Shown piece after piece: positions 35,992 through 44,826 of a stretch of DNA of 64,000 nucleotides (positions are counted from its first letter, which is position 1; each line of letters opens with the position of its first letter). The notes under the pieces are model-generated. The model searched no databases, was not told the origin of the DNA, and was given only the letters and a program-made list of their open reading frames with translations. This stretch comes from Leucobacter aridicollis (GTDB taxonomy: Bacteria; Actinomycetota; Actinomycetes; Actinomycetales; Microbacteriaceae), in NCBI RefSeq assembly GCF_013409595.1, contig NZ_JACCBD010000001.1:868001-932000 (forward strand), given 5' to 3'. A program made the position numbers and the translations under genes.

Positions 35992-36486
35992 GTGGCGTTC
36001 GCAGACTCCTACCTCGGGCGGCTTCGCCAGCACGTCGGCAACGCTGAGCTTCTCGCGCCTGGCGCGCAGGTGCTCCTGCTCACCGACGACGATCACGCGG
36101 TGTTTCAGCGCCGCGCCGATTCAGGCGGCTGGGAGATCCCCGCCGGGAGCGCGGAGCCTGGACAGAGCTTTGCCGACACCGCGATCGCTGAGGTCGCTGA
36201 AGAACTCGGCGTGCGGCTCTCGCCCGACATGCTGACGCCGTTCGCGTCATTCTCCGACCCGGTGGAGCATCGACTTGTCTACCCCAACGGCGACATCGTG
36301 CACGCGTTCGCGCTGTGCTTCGTCGCGCGGGACTGGGCGGGCGAGATCGATCCTGATCCGGGGGAAGTGACCGAGTGGGGCGTGTTCCCGCTCGCGCACC
36401 CGCCCGAGGGGCTGCAGCGCGCCACCGGGATCGTGCTTGACCTCTTCGAACGGTTTCGCGAAACCGGCGCGTTCCAGGCCCGATAG
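35992..36486 (+). CDS. NUDIX hydrolase-like protein with degenerate Nudix box
   Basis: A 164-residue NUDIX-fold protein. The Nudix box region is GSAEPGQSFADTAIAEVAEELGV. Compared with the consensus G-x5-E-x7-R-E-U-x-E-E-x-G-U, the first Glu is Gln and the Arg is Ala, while the metal-binding EE pair is kept. Activity may be weakened or specialised. The GTG at 35992 follows a GAGGA site. No coupling to neighbours is evident. Confidence 0.82.
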   Translation: MAFADSYLGRLRQHVGNAELLAPGAQVLLLTDDDHAVFQRRADSGGWEIPAGSAEPGQSFADTAIAEVAEELGVRLSPDMLTPFASFSDPVEHRLVYPNGDIVHAFALCFVARDWAGEIDPDPGEVTEWGVFPLAHPPEGLQRATGIVLDLFERFRETGAFQAR

Positions 36487-36548
36487 CGATTGCGATGTCG
36501 GACCCCGCTGCTACGTTAAACATCCACCACACACGCTGAGGAGTCGCC

Positions 36549-36758
36549 ATGGCTGAACCCGTGAAGGGCCCAAAATCGTACTTCCCTTCGATTGAAGCGA
36601 AGTACGGCAAGTCCATCGACGAGTGGCTCGAGTTGCTCCGCCCGCACGCTGGCGAGAAACACATGGAGCAGGTCGCGTTTCTCAAGGAGCACGGGATGGG
36701 CCACGGGCACGCGAACGCGCTCGTCCACGTCTTCCGCGCCGAACACGGTGGTGCCTGA
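36549..36758 (+). CDS. DUF4287 small protein
   Basis: A 69-residue protein whose sequence KGPKSYFPSIEAKYGKSIDEWLELL and HMEQVAFLKEHGMGHGHANALV fits the DUF4287 family. The function is unknown. Its TGA overlaps the next ATG (TGATG), and DUF4287 is often found near or fused to DUF5655/DUF1801-type domains, so the two products probably act together. Confidence 0.85.
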   Translation: MAEPVKGPKSYFPSIEAKYGKSIDEWLELLRPHAGEKHMEQVAFLKEHGMGHGHANALVHVFRAEHGGA

Positions 36759-37189
36759 TGGCCCCCAAAGCGCCAGCGATGTCGCCGTCGGCGATGCCCG
36801 TCGTTGACGTGCTCGACAAGGTCACCGGTCCGCGCCGTGCGGAGGCCGACGAACTGCTCGCTCTGCACCGCGAGGTGAGCGGCGCGGAGCCCGTCGTGTG
36901 GGCCGGCCGCATCATCGGGTTCGGGGAGTACGAGTATCAGTACGAGAGCGGCCACGGTGGTCGGGCGCCCGAACTCGCCTTCGCGACCGGTGCGCAGCGG
37001 CACACGATCTACCTCACGCCAGACTTCGCTGACCGCTGGCCGGATCTCATTGACGCCCTCGGCCCGCACAAGGCGAGCAAGGTCTGCCTGTACCTGACGC
37101 GCTTGACGAAGATCGACATGACAGTGCTCCGAGAGTTTCTTGTACGCGCGCTGAGCGAAACGCGCTCGGGCGACCCAATGCACAGCTGA
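36758..37189 (+). CDS. DUF1801 protein
   Basis: A 143-residue protein of the YdhG/DUF1801 type: RAEADELLALHREVSGAEPVVWAGRIIGFGEYEYQYESG and HTIYLTPDFADRWPDLIDALGPHKASKVCLYL are characteristic. The fold is thought to bind small ligands or proteins, but no activity is established. It starts inside the DUF4287 stop (TGATG) and is therefore coupled to it. Confidence 0.87.
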   Translation: MAPKAPAMSPSAMPVVDVLDKVTGPRRAEADELLALHREVSGAEPVVWAGRIIGFGEYEYQYESGHGGRAPELAFATGAQRHTIYLTPDFADRWPDLIDALGPHKASKVCLYLTRLTKIDMTVLREFLVRALSETRSGDPMHS

Positions 37190-37218
37190 TTCAGAGAGGT
37201 CAGAGTTAGCCTCACATC

Positions 37219-37968
37219 ATGAGCAACACCGCACCCATCCCGCGAGCTCCCCTCTCCGCCGTCGGCGATGAGATCACCATTTCGCCGAGCGAACTCCGCT
37301 CCCTCGGCGGGGAACTGCAACGGTTCATGCTCGAGTACCGCTTCGCGATGCAAGAGATCGAAACGAAGGTCGCGATCCTCCGCGAGGAGTTCGTGCACAT
37401 GCACGAATACAACCCCATCGAACACGTCTCGAGCCGGGTCAAGAGCGCCGAGAGCCTGCTCGCGAAGGTCGAGCGTCGCGGGGTCAGCCCAGAGATCGAG
37501 TCGATCCGGCGAGAGATCCAGGACATTGCGGGCGTGCGCGTCACGTGCGCGTTCATCCGCGACGTGTACCGGCTCTTTGGGCTGCTCACCCAGCAGGACG
37601 ACCTCACGGTGCTCGAGGTCGAGGACTACATCGAAAATCCGAAGGCGAACGGCTACAAGAGCCTGCACGCGATCCTGTCGGTGCCCGTCTACCTGTCGAG
37701 TGGTCGGGTCGACGTGCCTGTCGAGGTGCAGTTCCGCACCATCGCCATGGACTTTTGGGCGAGCCTCGAACACAAGATCTACTACAAGTACCAGCGCCAG
37801 GTGCCGGAAGAGATGATGGCCGAGTTGAAGCAGGCCGCCGACTCCGCAGCCGAGCTCGACACGCGGATGCAGAGCCTCCACGTGCAGATGCACGGCGATC
37901 CCGCCCCGACGTCGCCGATCAACCTGCGCGAGATCCGCGAGGTTCGGGAGCGCATCCGCAGGGTCTAA
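37219..37968 (+). CDS. Small alarmone synthetase (RelA/SpoT domain only)
   Basis: A 249-residue stand-alone (p)ppGpp synthetase of the YjbM/YwaC type, lacking HD hydrolase and TGS domains. Synthetase features are SRVKSAESLLAKVERRG, IQDIAGVRVTCAFIRDVYRL, ENPKANGYKSLHAIL and VEVQFRTIAMDFWASLEHKIYYK. It would transfer pyrophosphate from ATP to GDP or GTP under stress. TAGCCT ends 6 nt before the ATG, so it is probably leaderless and independently transcribed. Confidence 0.92.
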   Translation: MSNTAPIPRAPLSAVGDEITISPSELRSLGGELQRFMLEYRFAMQEIETKVAILREEFVHMHEYNPIEHVSSRVKSAESLLAKVERRGVSPEIESIRREIQDIAGVRVTCAFIRDVYRLFGLLTQQDDLTVLEVEDYIENPKANGYKSLHAILSVPVYLSSGRVDVPVEVQFRTIAMDFWASLEHKIYYKYQRQVPEEMMAELKQAADSAAELDTRMQSLHVQMHGDPAPTSPINLREIREVRERIRRV

Positions 37969-38021
37969 TCCACGCGCCGACGCAACCGGCCCTCGGGCGC
38001 CGTACCCCGTAGGCTCGATTC

Positions 38022-38798
38022 GTGGAAGAAAACGAACGAGGCGAACACCTCCCCGGCGGCTCCGGCGGGGTCTGGCGAATGCGATCGGCCGATGGCACGA
38101 CCCGTGTGCACCGGCCGACCGGCGCATGGACGCCCGCGGTTCACGAATTGCTCGACTACCTCGCATCCGCAGGCCTGGACGGCATCCCCGAGGTGTACGG
38201 CACCGACGCGGCCGGCCGCGAGGTGCTGAGCTACCTGCCGGGAGACACGCTCGACCCGGAGACCGAGCAACCGAGTGCGGCCGCGCTCGCCGCCGCCGCG
38301 CGGTGGCTTCGTCGGTTCCACGACGCGGTCGCCGACTTCGAGCCCACCCACCACGTGTGGCGGCCGGGGGAGCAGCGGCTCGCCCGGGAACGCGGCGAGA
38401 TCATCTGTCACAACGATCCGGGCCTGTACAACTGGGTTGTCGTCGACGGCGAGTTCGCCGGCATGATCGACTGGGACCGGGCGGGCCCTGGGCTGCCGCT
38501 CGACGACCTCGCGTTTCTGGTGTGGTCGGGGGTGCCGCTGCTACGCGAGATCCCCCTCGCCGAGGCCGCCGCGCGAATCAAGCTCGCCGCGGAGTCCTAC
38601 GGGGGCGTCGACGGCAAGCAGCTGCTGGACGCGGTGACTCACCGTATGGACCTCATTGCGACCCGCTGGCAGGCGGGCATCGAGCGCGGCGACCCGGGCA
38701 CGCTCGCGCTGCGGGACTCCGGCATCATGGCCCGGCATGAAGCGAGGGTGGCCGCGTTTGGTGGCCGTCGCGCCGCGCTTGAAGCGCTCCTCTCCTGA
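38022..38798 (+). CDS. APH-family phosphotransferase
   Basis: A 258-residue kinase-fold protein of the aminoglycoside/choline phosphotransferase family. The catalytic loop is ICHNDPGLYNWVV (His130, Asp132, Asn137) and the metal-binding Asp150 lies in GMIDWDRAGPG. The N-terminal lobe is short. Such proteins phosphorylate antibiotics, sugars or alcohols; nothing here identifies the substrate, so resistance should not be assumed. TAGGCT ends 6 nt before the GTG, giving a leaderless start. Confidence 0.88.
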   Translation: MEENERGEHLPGGSGGVWRMRSADGTTRVHRPTGAWTPAVHELLDYLASAGLDGIPEVYGTDAAGREVLSYLPGDTLDPETEQPSAAALAAAARWLRRFHDAVADFEPTHHVWRPGEQRLARERGEIICHNDPGLYNWVVVDGEFAGMIDWDRAGPGLPLDDLAFLVWSGVPLLREIPLAEAAARIKLAAESYGGVDGKQLLDAVTHRMDLIATRWQAGIERGDPGTLALRDSGIMARHEARVAAFGGRRAALEALLS

Positions 38799-38951
38799 TA
38801 CTTCGGCGAGATCCCGAGTCTGTCGCGCCCGCCTGGCGGCCGTCGCTCCCTGCGCAGGGGACGCGATGCTCCGGGCGAAGTGGGCAGCGTCGCCGGGCGA
38901 TCCGGATCACGCGGATCCTGGGATTCAGGCTTCGTCGTTTAGGCTTGTGCT

Positions 38952-39863
38952 GTGAGTAGAGACCCATTGGAAGAACTCTTCGGCCCGCTGGACTCGGACG
39001 ATACCGACACCGGCGCCCTCGAGACTTCGTCGACGCCTGCCGCGGAGGCCGCCGACACGTCGGCCACGACACGAGCATTCGAACCAGCGCCCGCCGTGCG
39101 CCCTCGGGGCACCGGTGAGGCTGCCCCGAGGCCAGCCGTTCCGGCCGACGCGCCGACCGCGCCATTCGCGCCGACTTCAGCGACCGCCGCGCGGACGGCC
39201 GCGACCGCGACGCCTGCGCCCGCCACCGTTTCGGCGCCCGGGCCGGTCCGGGCGCGCGCGACTCGCGACGCCCGCCAGGAGCTGCCGACGCGCCCGGTTC
39301 CCGCCGAGCAGAAGCGCTCGAACACTGCACTGCCGTGGATCATCGTCGCGGCCGTCGCGGTTCTTGCTCTTGTCGGCGCCCTGCTCGTCGTCAACGCGAT
39401 CCGGGGCAACGACGAGCCCACGCCCGCGCCAACGACAGAGGCGCCAGCACCCGAACCGACCGAGCCTGAGGTGACAGAGAGCGAGACGCCTCCGACAACC
39501 CCGGAGGAGCCCGAGGTTGAGGAAGCGCCGAAGGTCGACGTTGGCCCGAACCCGATCTCCATGGACATTTCGTACGCCGGCATCTCGGTGGAGTCGTCGC
39601 AGAAGCTGACGAACCCGCTCTGGTTCTATCAGGCAGGACCCCCCGAGCGCGTGATGTTCGAGTCGGGTCTCATGAACACGTTCCCCGACTCGTGCTCCGC
39701 GATGCGCAGCCCGACCGGGCAGAGCCCCTGGGGTATCGAAAAGGGCGAGGGCGATACCTGGACTGTTGTGCGCCCCGAGGGCACCTGCGAAGCCGACCCC
39801 AAGCTCTACAACGAGGTCTGGGGCCTGATGCAGGCGGTCGCCGACAGCGCGAAGCCGCTGTAG
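38952..39863 (+). CDS. Membrane-anchored protein with disordered linker
   Basis: A 303-residue protein. Residues 1-~130 are an Ala/Pro/Thr-rich cytoplasmic region, followed by one membrane segment (~132-154, ALPWIIVAAVAVLALVGALLVV), a Pro/Glu/Thr-rich extracellular linker and a ~105-residue C-terminal domain with two Cys residues. I do not recognise the family. The GTG at 38952 has TAGGCT ending 6 nt upstream; another GTG at 38947 is out of position for that promoter. Confidence 0.75.
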   Translation: MSRDPLEELFGPLDSDDTDTGALETSSTPAAEAADTSATTRAFEPAPAVRPRGTGEAAPRPAVPADAPTAPFAPTSATAARTAATATPAPATVSAPGPVRARATRDARQELPTRPVPAEQKRSNTALPWIIVAAVAVLALVGALLVVNAIRGNDEPTPAPTTEAPAPEPTEPEVTESETPPTTPEEPEVEEAPKVDVGPNPISMDISYAGISVESSQKLTNPLWFYQAGPPERVMFESGLMNTFPDSCSAMRSPTGQSPWGIEKGEGDTWTVVRPEGTCEADPKLYNEVWGLMQAVADSAKPL

Positions 39864-39878
39864 GTCCTGCCTGCGGAG

Positions 39879-40730
39879 TTACCCGAAGAGTGCCGGCCAG
39901 AGCGCGAGCGCGAGGGGATACCCCACGAAGCTCACGATATCGAGCAGCAGGTGCGCGACGATCAGGGGGAGTGAACGCCCCCACCGCTGGTACACCCAGC
40001 CGAACACGAGGCCCATCACGACGTTTCCGATGAAGCCGCCGAAGCCCTGGTAGAGGTGGTAGCTGCCCCGGAGCAGGGCGCTCGCAATGATCGTCGCCCA
40101 GACGCTCACGCCCAGCCGTTTGAGTCTGTCGAAGAGGTACGCGACGACGATAAGTTCCTCGCTGAGCGCGGCGCGGGCGGCGTTGAGGATGAGCACGGGG
40201 ACCGTCCACCAAAACGCGTCGAGCGTCGTCGGAACGACGGTCGTGTTGATGCCGATCCACTTCGCGAAGAGATAGAACGCCAGGCCGGGAATGCCGATGA
40301 CGGCGGCAAGGAGAAAGCCGTTGCCCGACTCGCGCAGCCAAGGCCAGCCGCCTCGTCCACTCGCAAGCTGGGTGAAACTCATTCCTCCGGGGGCGCCGGT
40401 GAGCGTCAGCGGACGGGCGCCGAGGCCCAGGTCCCCGAGGTGCGGCTTATGCTCCCGCCAGAGTAGGAATGCAACGAGCGCAACCGGCGCCAACCCGCCG
40501 ACGATCCCGAGGAGCTGGTACGCGAGGTCGAAGTACTGCTGGCCCGACATGGGCCGGTTGATCGTCGCGGTCTGGTTCGCGAGCGCGGTGTCCTGCGCGA
40601 GCCGCTCAAGGATCGTGATGATCGCCCGTGCGCCCGCATAGCCGAACGAGAGTGCGAGCACGATCGCGAGCTCCCAGCGGAGTCTCGGTCGGAGTTCTGG
40701 GGGAGCAAGGTCACGGCGATGTTCGGTCAC
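39879..40730 (-). CDS. CPBP-family intramembrane protein (Abi-type protease fold)
   Basis: A 283-residue protein with about eight membrane segments. The CPBP core is seen as RAALSEELIVVAYLFDRL, a later LRGSYHLYQG and a final HLLLD. The Glu-Glu pair and both His residues of the Abi/CAAX protease-like site are kept, but the Arg that normally follows EExxx is absent at the expected spacing. Peptidase activity is therefore uncertain. The GTG at 40730 is chosen because TACGCT ends 6 nt upstream; the extension to 40808 is not family-like. Confidence 0.85.
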   Translation of the reverse strand: MTEHRRDLAPPELRPRLRWELAIVLALSFGYAGARAIITILERLAQDTALANQTATINRPMSGQQYFDLAYQLLGIVGGLAPVALVAFLLWREHKPHLGDLGLGARPLTLTGAPGGMSFTQLASGRGGWPWLRESGNGFLLAAVIGIPGLAFYLFAKWIGINTTVVPTTLDAFWWTVPVLILNAARAALSEELIVVAYLFDRLKRLGVSVWATIIASALLRGSYHLYQGFGGFIGNVVMGLVFGWVYQRWGRSLPLIVAHLLLDIVSFVGYPLALALWPALFG

Positions 40731-41077
40731 AGGCTCAGCGTAGCCGGGTGGGTGGCGCAGTTGCTTGGATTGCGACGTGACTTTCGATTCCACCCCCAAC
40801 ACACCCACAGCGCCCTACGGGATATGGAGGGAGGTAGCTTCCGTATGTCGAAGCAATTGCATGATTCGCACAAGTTTCCGTCACATGCGGGGGATTGCTT
40901 TGGCAGTGGCTCGTAGGGCGGTCACGACTACGTCACGAGGGATTCCTAGATTCGCTTCCCTGGTTAGCTTTGGCTTAAACTGCTCCACGGAAATACCTAC
41001 ATACTCTGGACCCATTTTCCGGCGTGCTCCGCACGTCACTTCGGTACGGGTCAGGAGTCAATACAAGGAGGAAACCA
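40731..41077. other. 347-bp gap upstream of the first peptide importer
   Basis: No gene is supported here. The left end carries the -10 of the divergent CPBP gene (40742-40737). The rest should hold the promoter of the ABC importer operon. A TAAACT hexamer at 40976-40981 is the best -10 candidate seen, which would leave a ~90-nt leader ending in a strong AAGGAGG site. I see no riboswitch that I can name. Confidence 0.5.
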
Positions 41078-42742
41078 GTGAAGCGTTCACGCATTGGGGT
41101 GGGCATTGTTGCCCTCGCCGCAGCGGGCTCCCTGGCACTTGCCGGTTGCTCGACCGGCGGAGGCGACAAGGGCGGCGACAGCAACGGCGGCGGGGGAATC
41201 ATCACCGCTAACGGCTCGGAGCCCCAGAACCCGCTCATCCCGACCAACACGAACGAGGTAGGTGGCGGCAAGATTCTTGACGCTATCTTCGCTGGCCTCG
41301 TGAGCTACGACGCCGACGGCGCGCCGCACAACGAGGTTGCAGAGTCGATCGAGCCGAACGAGGACGCATCTGAGTTCACGATCAAGCTCCGCGAGGACGC
41401 AACGTTCACCGACGGCACCCCCGTCAAGGCTGAGAACTTTGTGAAGGCCTGGAACCAGGGCGCGAGCAACGAGCTCCAGCACCTCTCGAACTACTTCTTC
41501 GAGGACATCGAGGGCTTCGAGATCAACGATGGCCCGGATGGCGAAGCCGGCACCGACGACGACGTCTACGGTGCTGTCGGAGACATGTCGGGACTCGTTG
41601 TCGATGGCGACTACGAGTTCACCGTGAAGCTCAAGCAGCCCGCATCGGACTTCCCGCTGCGCCTCGGCTACTCGGCCTTCTACCCGCTGCCCGACGTTGC
41701 CTTCGAGGACCTCGAGGCATTCGGTCAGAACCCGATCGGCAACGGCATGTACAAGGTCGACGGCGAGGGCGCTTGGGAGCACGACGTGCAGATCAAGCTC
41801 ACCAAGAACGAGGACTACAACGGCCCCCGCGAGGTCAAGAACGATGGCCTGACCATCGTCTTCTACGCTTCGCAGGACGCGGCGTACGCTGACCTCCAGG
41901 GCGGCAACCTCGACGTGCTCGACGCGATCCCCGATGCGGCACTCGCGAACTTCGAGTCGGATCTCGGCGAGCGCGCCGTGAACCAGCCGGCAGCGATCTT
42001 CCAGTCGTTCACCATCCCGGAGCGCCTCGAGCACTTCAGCGGTGAAGAGGGCAAGCTCCGCCGCGCAGCCATCTCGATGGCGATCGACCGCGACGAGATC
42101 ACCAAGGTGATCTTCGACGGCACCCGCACCCCCGCGAGCGACTTCACCTCGCCCGTCATCGACGGCTGGAGTGACAAGCTCAAGGGCGCCGAGGTCCTCG
42201 AGTACAACCCCGAGGAAGCGAAGAAGCTGTGGGCTGAGGCCGACAAGCTCGCTCCGTGGACCGGCTCCTTCGAGATCGCGTACAACGCCGACGGTGGCCA
42301 CCAGGCCTGGGTCGACGCTGTGACCAACTCGGTCAAGAACACCCTCGGCATCGACGCGGCTGGCAAGCCGTACCCGACCTTCGCTGAGGCTCGCACCGAG
42401 ATCACGAACCGCACTATCACGACTGCCTTCCGTACCGGCTGGCAGGCTGACTACCCGGGTCTGTTCAACTTCCTCGGACCGTTGTACGCAACGAACGCTG
42501 GCTCGAACGACGGCGACTACTCGAGCGCTGAGTTCGACGGCCTGCTCAAGCAGGGCGCGCAGGAGACCGATCCGGCAGCAGCGAACAAGCTGTTCCAGGA
42601 GGCACAGGAAGTTCTGCTCGCAGATCTCCCCGCAACTCCGCTGTGGTACTCGAACGTGGCCGGTGGCTTCGGCGAGTCGGTAGAGAACGTCCAGTTCGGC
42701 TGGAACTCTGTACCGCTGTACCAGGACATCACCAAGAAGTAG
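41078..42742 (+). CDS. Peptide-type ABC importer substrate-binding lipoprotein (cassette 1)
   Basis: A 554-residue family 5 extracellular solute-binding protein (OppA/DppA type). The lipoprotein signal is KRSRIGVGIVALAAAG then LALAGC, so it is anchored by an N-terminal Cys. Family features include ILDAIFAGLVSYDADG, IKLREDATFTDGTPVKAENFVKAW and RRAAISMAIDRDEI. The GTG at 41078 is set by an AAGGAGG site; a longer reading lacks a signal peptide. A hairpin follows, then the two permease genes and the ATPase gene. Confidence 0.95.
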   Translation: MKRSRIGVGIVALAAAGSLALAGCSTGGGDKGGDSNGGGGIITANGSEPQNPLIPTNTNEVGGGKILDAIFAGLVSYDADGAPHNEVAESIEPNEDASEFTIKLREDATFTDGTPVKAENFVKAWNQGASNELQHLSNYFFEDIEGFEINDGPDGEAGTDDDVYGAVGDMSGLVVDGDYEFTVKLKQPASDFPLRLGYSAFYPLPDVAFEDLEAFGQNPIGNGMYKVDGEGAWEHDVQIKLTKNEDYNGPREVKNDGLTIVFYASQDAAYADLQGGNLDVLDAIPDAALANFESDLGERAVNQPAAIFQSFTIPERLEHFSGEEGKLRRAAISMAIDRDEITKVIFDGTRTPASDFTSPVIDGWSDKLKGAEVLEYNPEEAKKLWAEADKLAPWTGSFEIAYNADGGHQAWVDAVTNSVKNTLGIDAAGKPYPTFAEARTEITNRTITTAFRTGWQADYPGLFNFLGPLYATNAGSNDGDYSSAEFDGLLKQGAQETDPAAANKLFQEAQEVLLADLPATPLWYSNVAGGFGESVENVQFGWNSVPLYQDITKK

Positions 42743-42752
42743 TGCACTTCTT

Positions 42753-42784
42753 TTAGGGCCCCGGGCGAGAGCTCGGGGCCCTAA
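42753..42784 (+). terminator. Hairpin after the cassette 1 binding-protein gene
   Basis: An 11-bp stem TTAGGGCCCCG/CGGGGCCCTAA lies 11 bp after the stop. With the permease genes downstream on the same strand, it probably works as a partial terminator or mRNA end stabiliser that raises the binding protein level over the membrane parts. Confidence 0.7.
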
Positions 42785-42935
42785 CCCCGTCTTGACGGCC
42801 TACACGGCATTTACAAAGCGGGAACACAGAGTCGTGCGAACCGGAGACACCGGAGTCTCGACTTCGCATCGCGCAACCACAGCGAGAGAAACAACTAGTT
42901 ATGCATACGCAGTCTGAACGGGGGACGACAGCAAC

Positions 42936-43862
42936 ATGCTGAGATACATCGTTTTCCGCATCCTTCAGGTCGTCCCAGTGCTTTTGGGGACAACCTTCCT
43001 GATTTACTTCATGGTGTTTGCCATGCCCGGCGATCCCATCATCGCCATGTTCGGTGACAAGACCCCGAACCCCATCGTGCTCGAGAAGCTGCGCGCGCAG
43101 TACAACCTCGACAAGCCCTTCATCGTGCAGTACCTGCTCTACCTCAAGGGAATCTTCGTCGGTGACTTCGGCGTGAGTTTCTCCGGCCAGCCGGTCAGCA
43201 CGATCCTCGCCCGCACATTCCCGGTGACCGCGACGCTCGCAGTCATGGCAATTGCGATCGAGTTCGTCCTCGCAGTCGTCATCGGCCTCTTCTCCGGTCT
43301 GCGCAAGGGCAAGCTGTTTGACAACGTCAACCTGCTCATCGGCCTCCTCCTCATGAGTGTGCCGATCTTCGTCATCGCCTTCATCGCGCAGTACTTCTTC
43401 GCGATCGAGCTCGGCTGGTTCCGCGCAACAGCGGGCCCCGGCGCTCCGATCAAGGATCTCCTGCTGCCCGCGATCGTGCTCGGCGTCTCGCTCTACGCGA
43501 CCTCGATGCGCCTGACGCGCTCCTCGGTGATCGACACGCTGAACCAGGACTTCGTTCGCACCGCCTACTCGAAGGGTCTGTCGCGCAACCGCGTCGTCCC
43601 CGTGCACGTGCTCCGCAACTCGCTTATCCCGACCGTCACCAACAGTGCGGCGAACTTCGGCGTGCTGCTCGTTGGCGCGACCGTCACCGAGGGCATCTTC
43701 AACGTGCCCGGCGTCGGCAACACGCTGTACCAGGCGATCCTCCGCGGCGAGAACGCCACCGTCGTGTCGTTCGTCACGATCATGGTGCTGTTCTACCTCA
43801 CCGTGAACCTCATCGTAGACCTGCTCTACGCCGCGCTCGACCCGAGGATCCGTTATGCCTGA
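42936..43862 (+). CDS. ABC importer permease, OppB/DppB type (cassette 1)
   Basis: A 308-residue inner permease with six membrane segments. The start MLRYIVFRILQVVPVLLGTTFLIYFMVFAMPGDP and the cytoplasmic EAA loop (RTAYSKGLSRNRVVPVHVLRNSLIPTVT) are typical of OppB/DppB. It pairs with the OppC-type permease to form the channel. Its last codons overlap the next gene by 8 nt. Confidence 0.94.
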   Translation: MLRYIVFRILQVVPVLLGTTFLIYFMVFAMPGDPIIAMFGDKTPNPIVLEKLRAQYNLDKPFIVQYLLYLKGIFVGDFGVSFSGQPVSTILARTFPVTATLAVMAIAIEFVLAVVIGLFSGLRKGKLFDNVNLLIGLLLMSVPIFVIAFIAQYFFAIELGWFRATAGPGAPIKDLLLPAIVLGVSLYATSMRLTRSSVIDTLNQDFVRTAYSKGLSRNRVVPVHVLRNSLIPTVTNSAANFGVLLVGATVTEGIFNVPGVGNTLYQAILRGENATVVSFVTIMVLFYLTVNLIVDLLYAALDPRIRYA

Positions 43863-44826
43863 GTCACCGAAAAATTCCTCGCAGAAGCGTCCCCCGATCG
43901 AGCACTTCGTCGCACCATTCGACGAGAACTCCGTTCAGGCTGTTGACGCTGTCAAGGTCAGCGAGACGAAGTCAAACCTTTGGAGCGACGCGTGGAAGGA
44001 CATGCGCCGTCGCCCCATGTTCTGGATCTCGGCAGTCATCATTCTGCTCGTCCTCGTCGTTTCGGTATTCCCGACCCTGTTCACGCAGGTTGACCCCCGA
44101 CTGTGCCAGCTTGCACAGTCGAACGCTGGTCCCTCCGCTGGGCACCCGCTCGGATTCAACAAGCAGGGCTGCGACATCTACTCGCGCGTTATCCACGGCA
44201 CCTCGACTTCGGTCTCCGTTGGTCTCGTTGTCATCGTGATGACCTTCGTTATTGGCATCGTGATGGGCGCGCTCGCCGGCTACTTCGGTGGCTGGGTTGA
44301 CACGATCCTGTCGCGCCTTGGCGACATCTTCTTCTCGATTCCCTACATCCTCGCTGCTGTCGTCGTGATGAGCGTGATGAGCGAGCACCGGAACATTCTT
44401 GTGATCTCGCTGGCAATCGGCGGCTTCTCGTGGCCGGTGACCGCGCGTATTTTGCGTGCAGAGATCTTCAGAGTAAAGAACAGCGACTACGTCATGGCGT
44501 CGCGCGCGCTTGGCCTGTCCGGTCAGGGCACGCTGTGGAAGCACGTGCTGCCGAACTCGATCGCCCCGGTGATCGTTGTGACGACGCTGTCGCTGTCCGC
44601 GGCAATCGTCGCCGAGGCCACGCTGTCGTTCCTTGGCGTCGGGCTTCCGCCGAAGGACTTTATGAGCTGGGGCCTCGACATTAGCGCCGCACAGGGCGAT
44701 CTTCGCACCAGACCGCAAAACCTTATCTACCCGTCAATCGCGCTCAGCGTCACCGTCCTCGCATTCATCATGCTTGGCGAGGTCGTTCGTGACGCGCTCG
44801 ATCCGAAGGCGAGGGCCCGCCGATGA
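43855..44826 (+). CDS. ABC importer permease, OppC/DppC type (cassette 1)
   Basis: A 323-residue permease with a ~50-residue cytoplasmic N-terminal extension, six membrane segments, the periplasm-side HPLGFNKQGCDIYSRVIHGTSTS motif and the EAA loop ASRALGLSGQGTLWKHVLPNSIAPVI. These are standard for OppC/DppC. It overlaps the OppB-type gene by 8 nt and the ATPase gene by 4 nt (ATGA), so the three are translated as a unit. Confidence 0.94.
   Translation: MPESPKNSSQKRPPIEHFVAPFDENSVQAVDAVKVSETKSNLWSDAWKDMRRRPMFWISAVIILLVLVVSVFPTLFTQVDPRLCQLAQSNAGPSAGHPLGFNKQGCDIYSRVIHGTSTSVSVGLVVIVMTFVIGIVMGALAGYFGGWVDTILSRLGDIFFSIPYILAAVVVMSVMSEHRNILVISLAIGGFSWPVTARILRAEIFRVKNSDYVMASRALGLSGQGTLWKHVLPNSIAPVIVVTTLSLSAAIVAEATLSFLGVGLPPKDFMSWGLDISAAQGDLRTRPQNLIYPSIALSVTVLAFIMLGEVVRDALDPKARARR

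Noticed and set aside
38022..38798. Calling the APH-family gene an aminoglycoside resistance gene
   Set aside because: Only the kinase fold is visible; substrate cannot be inferred.
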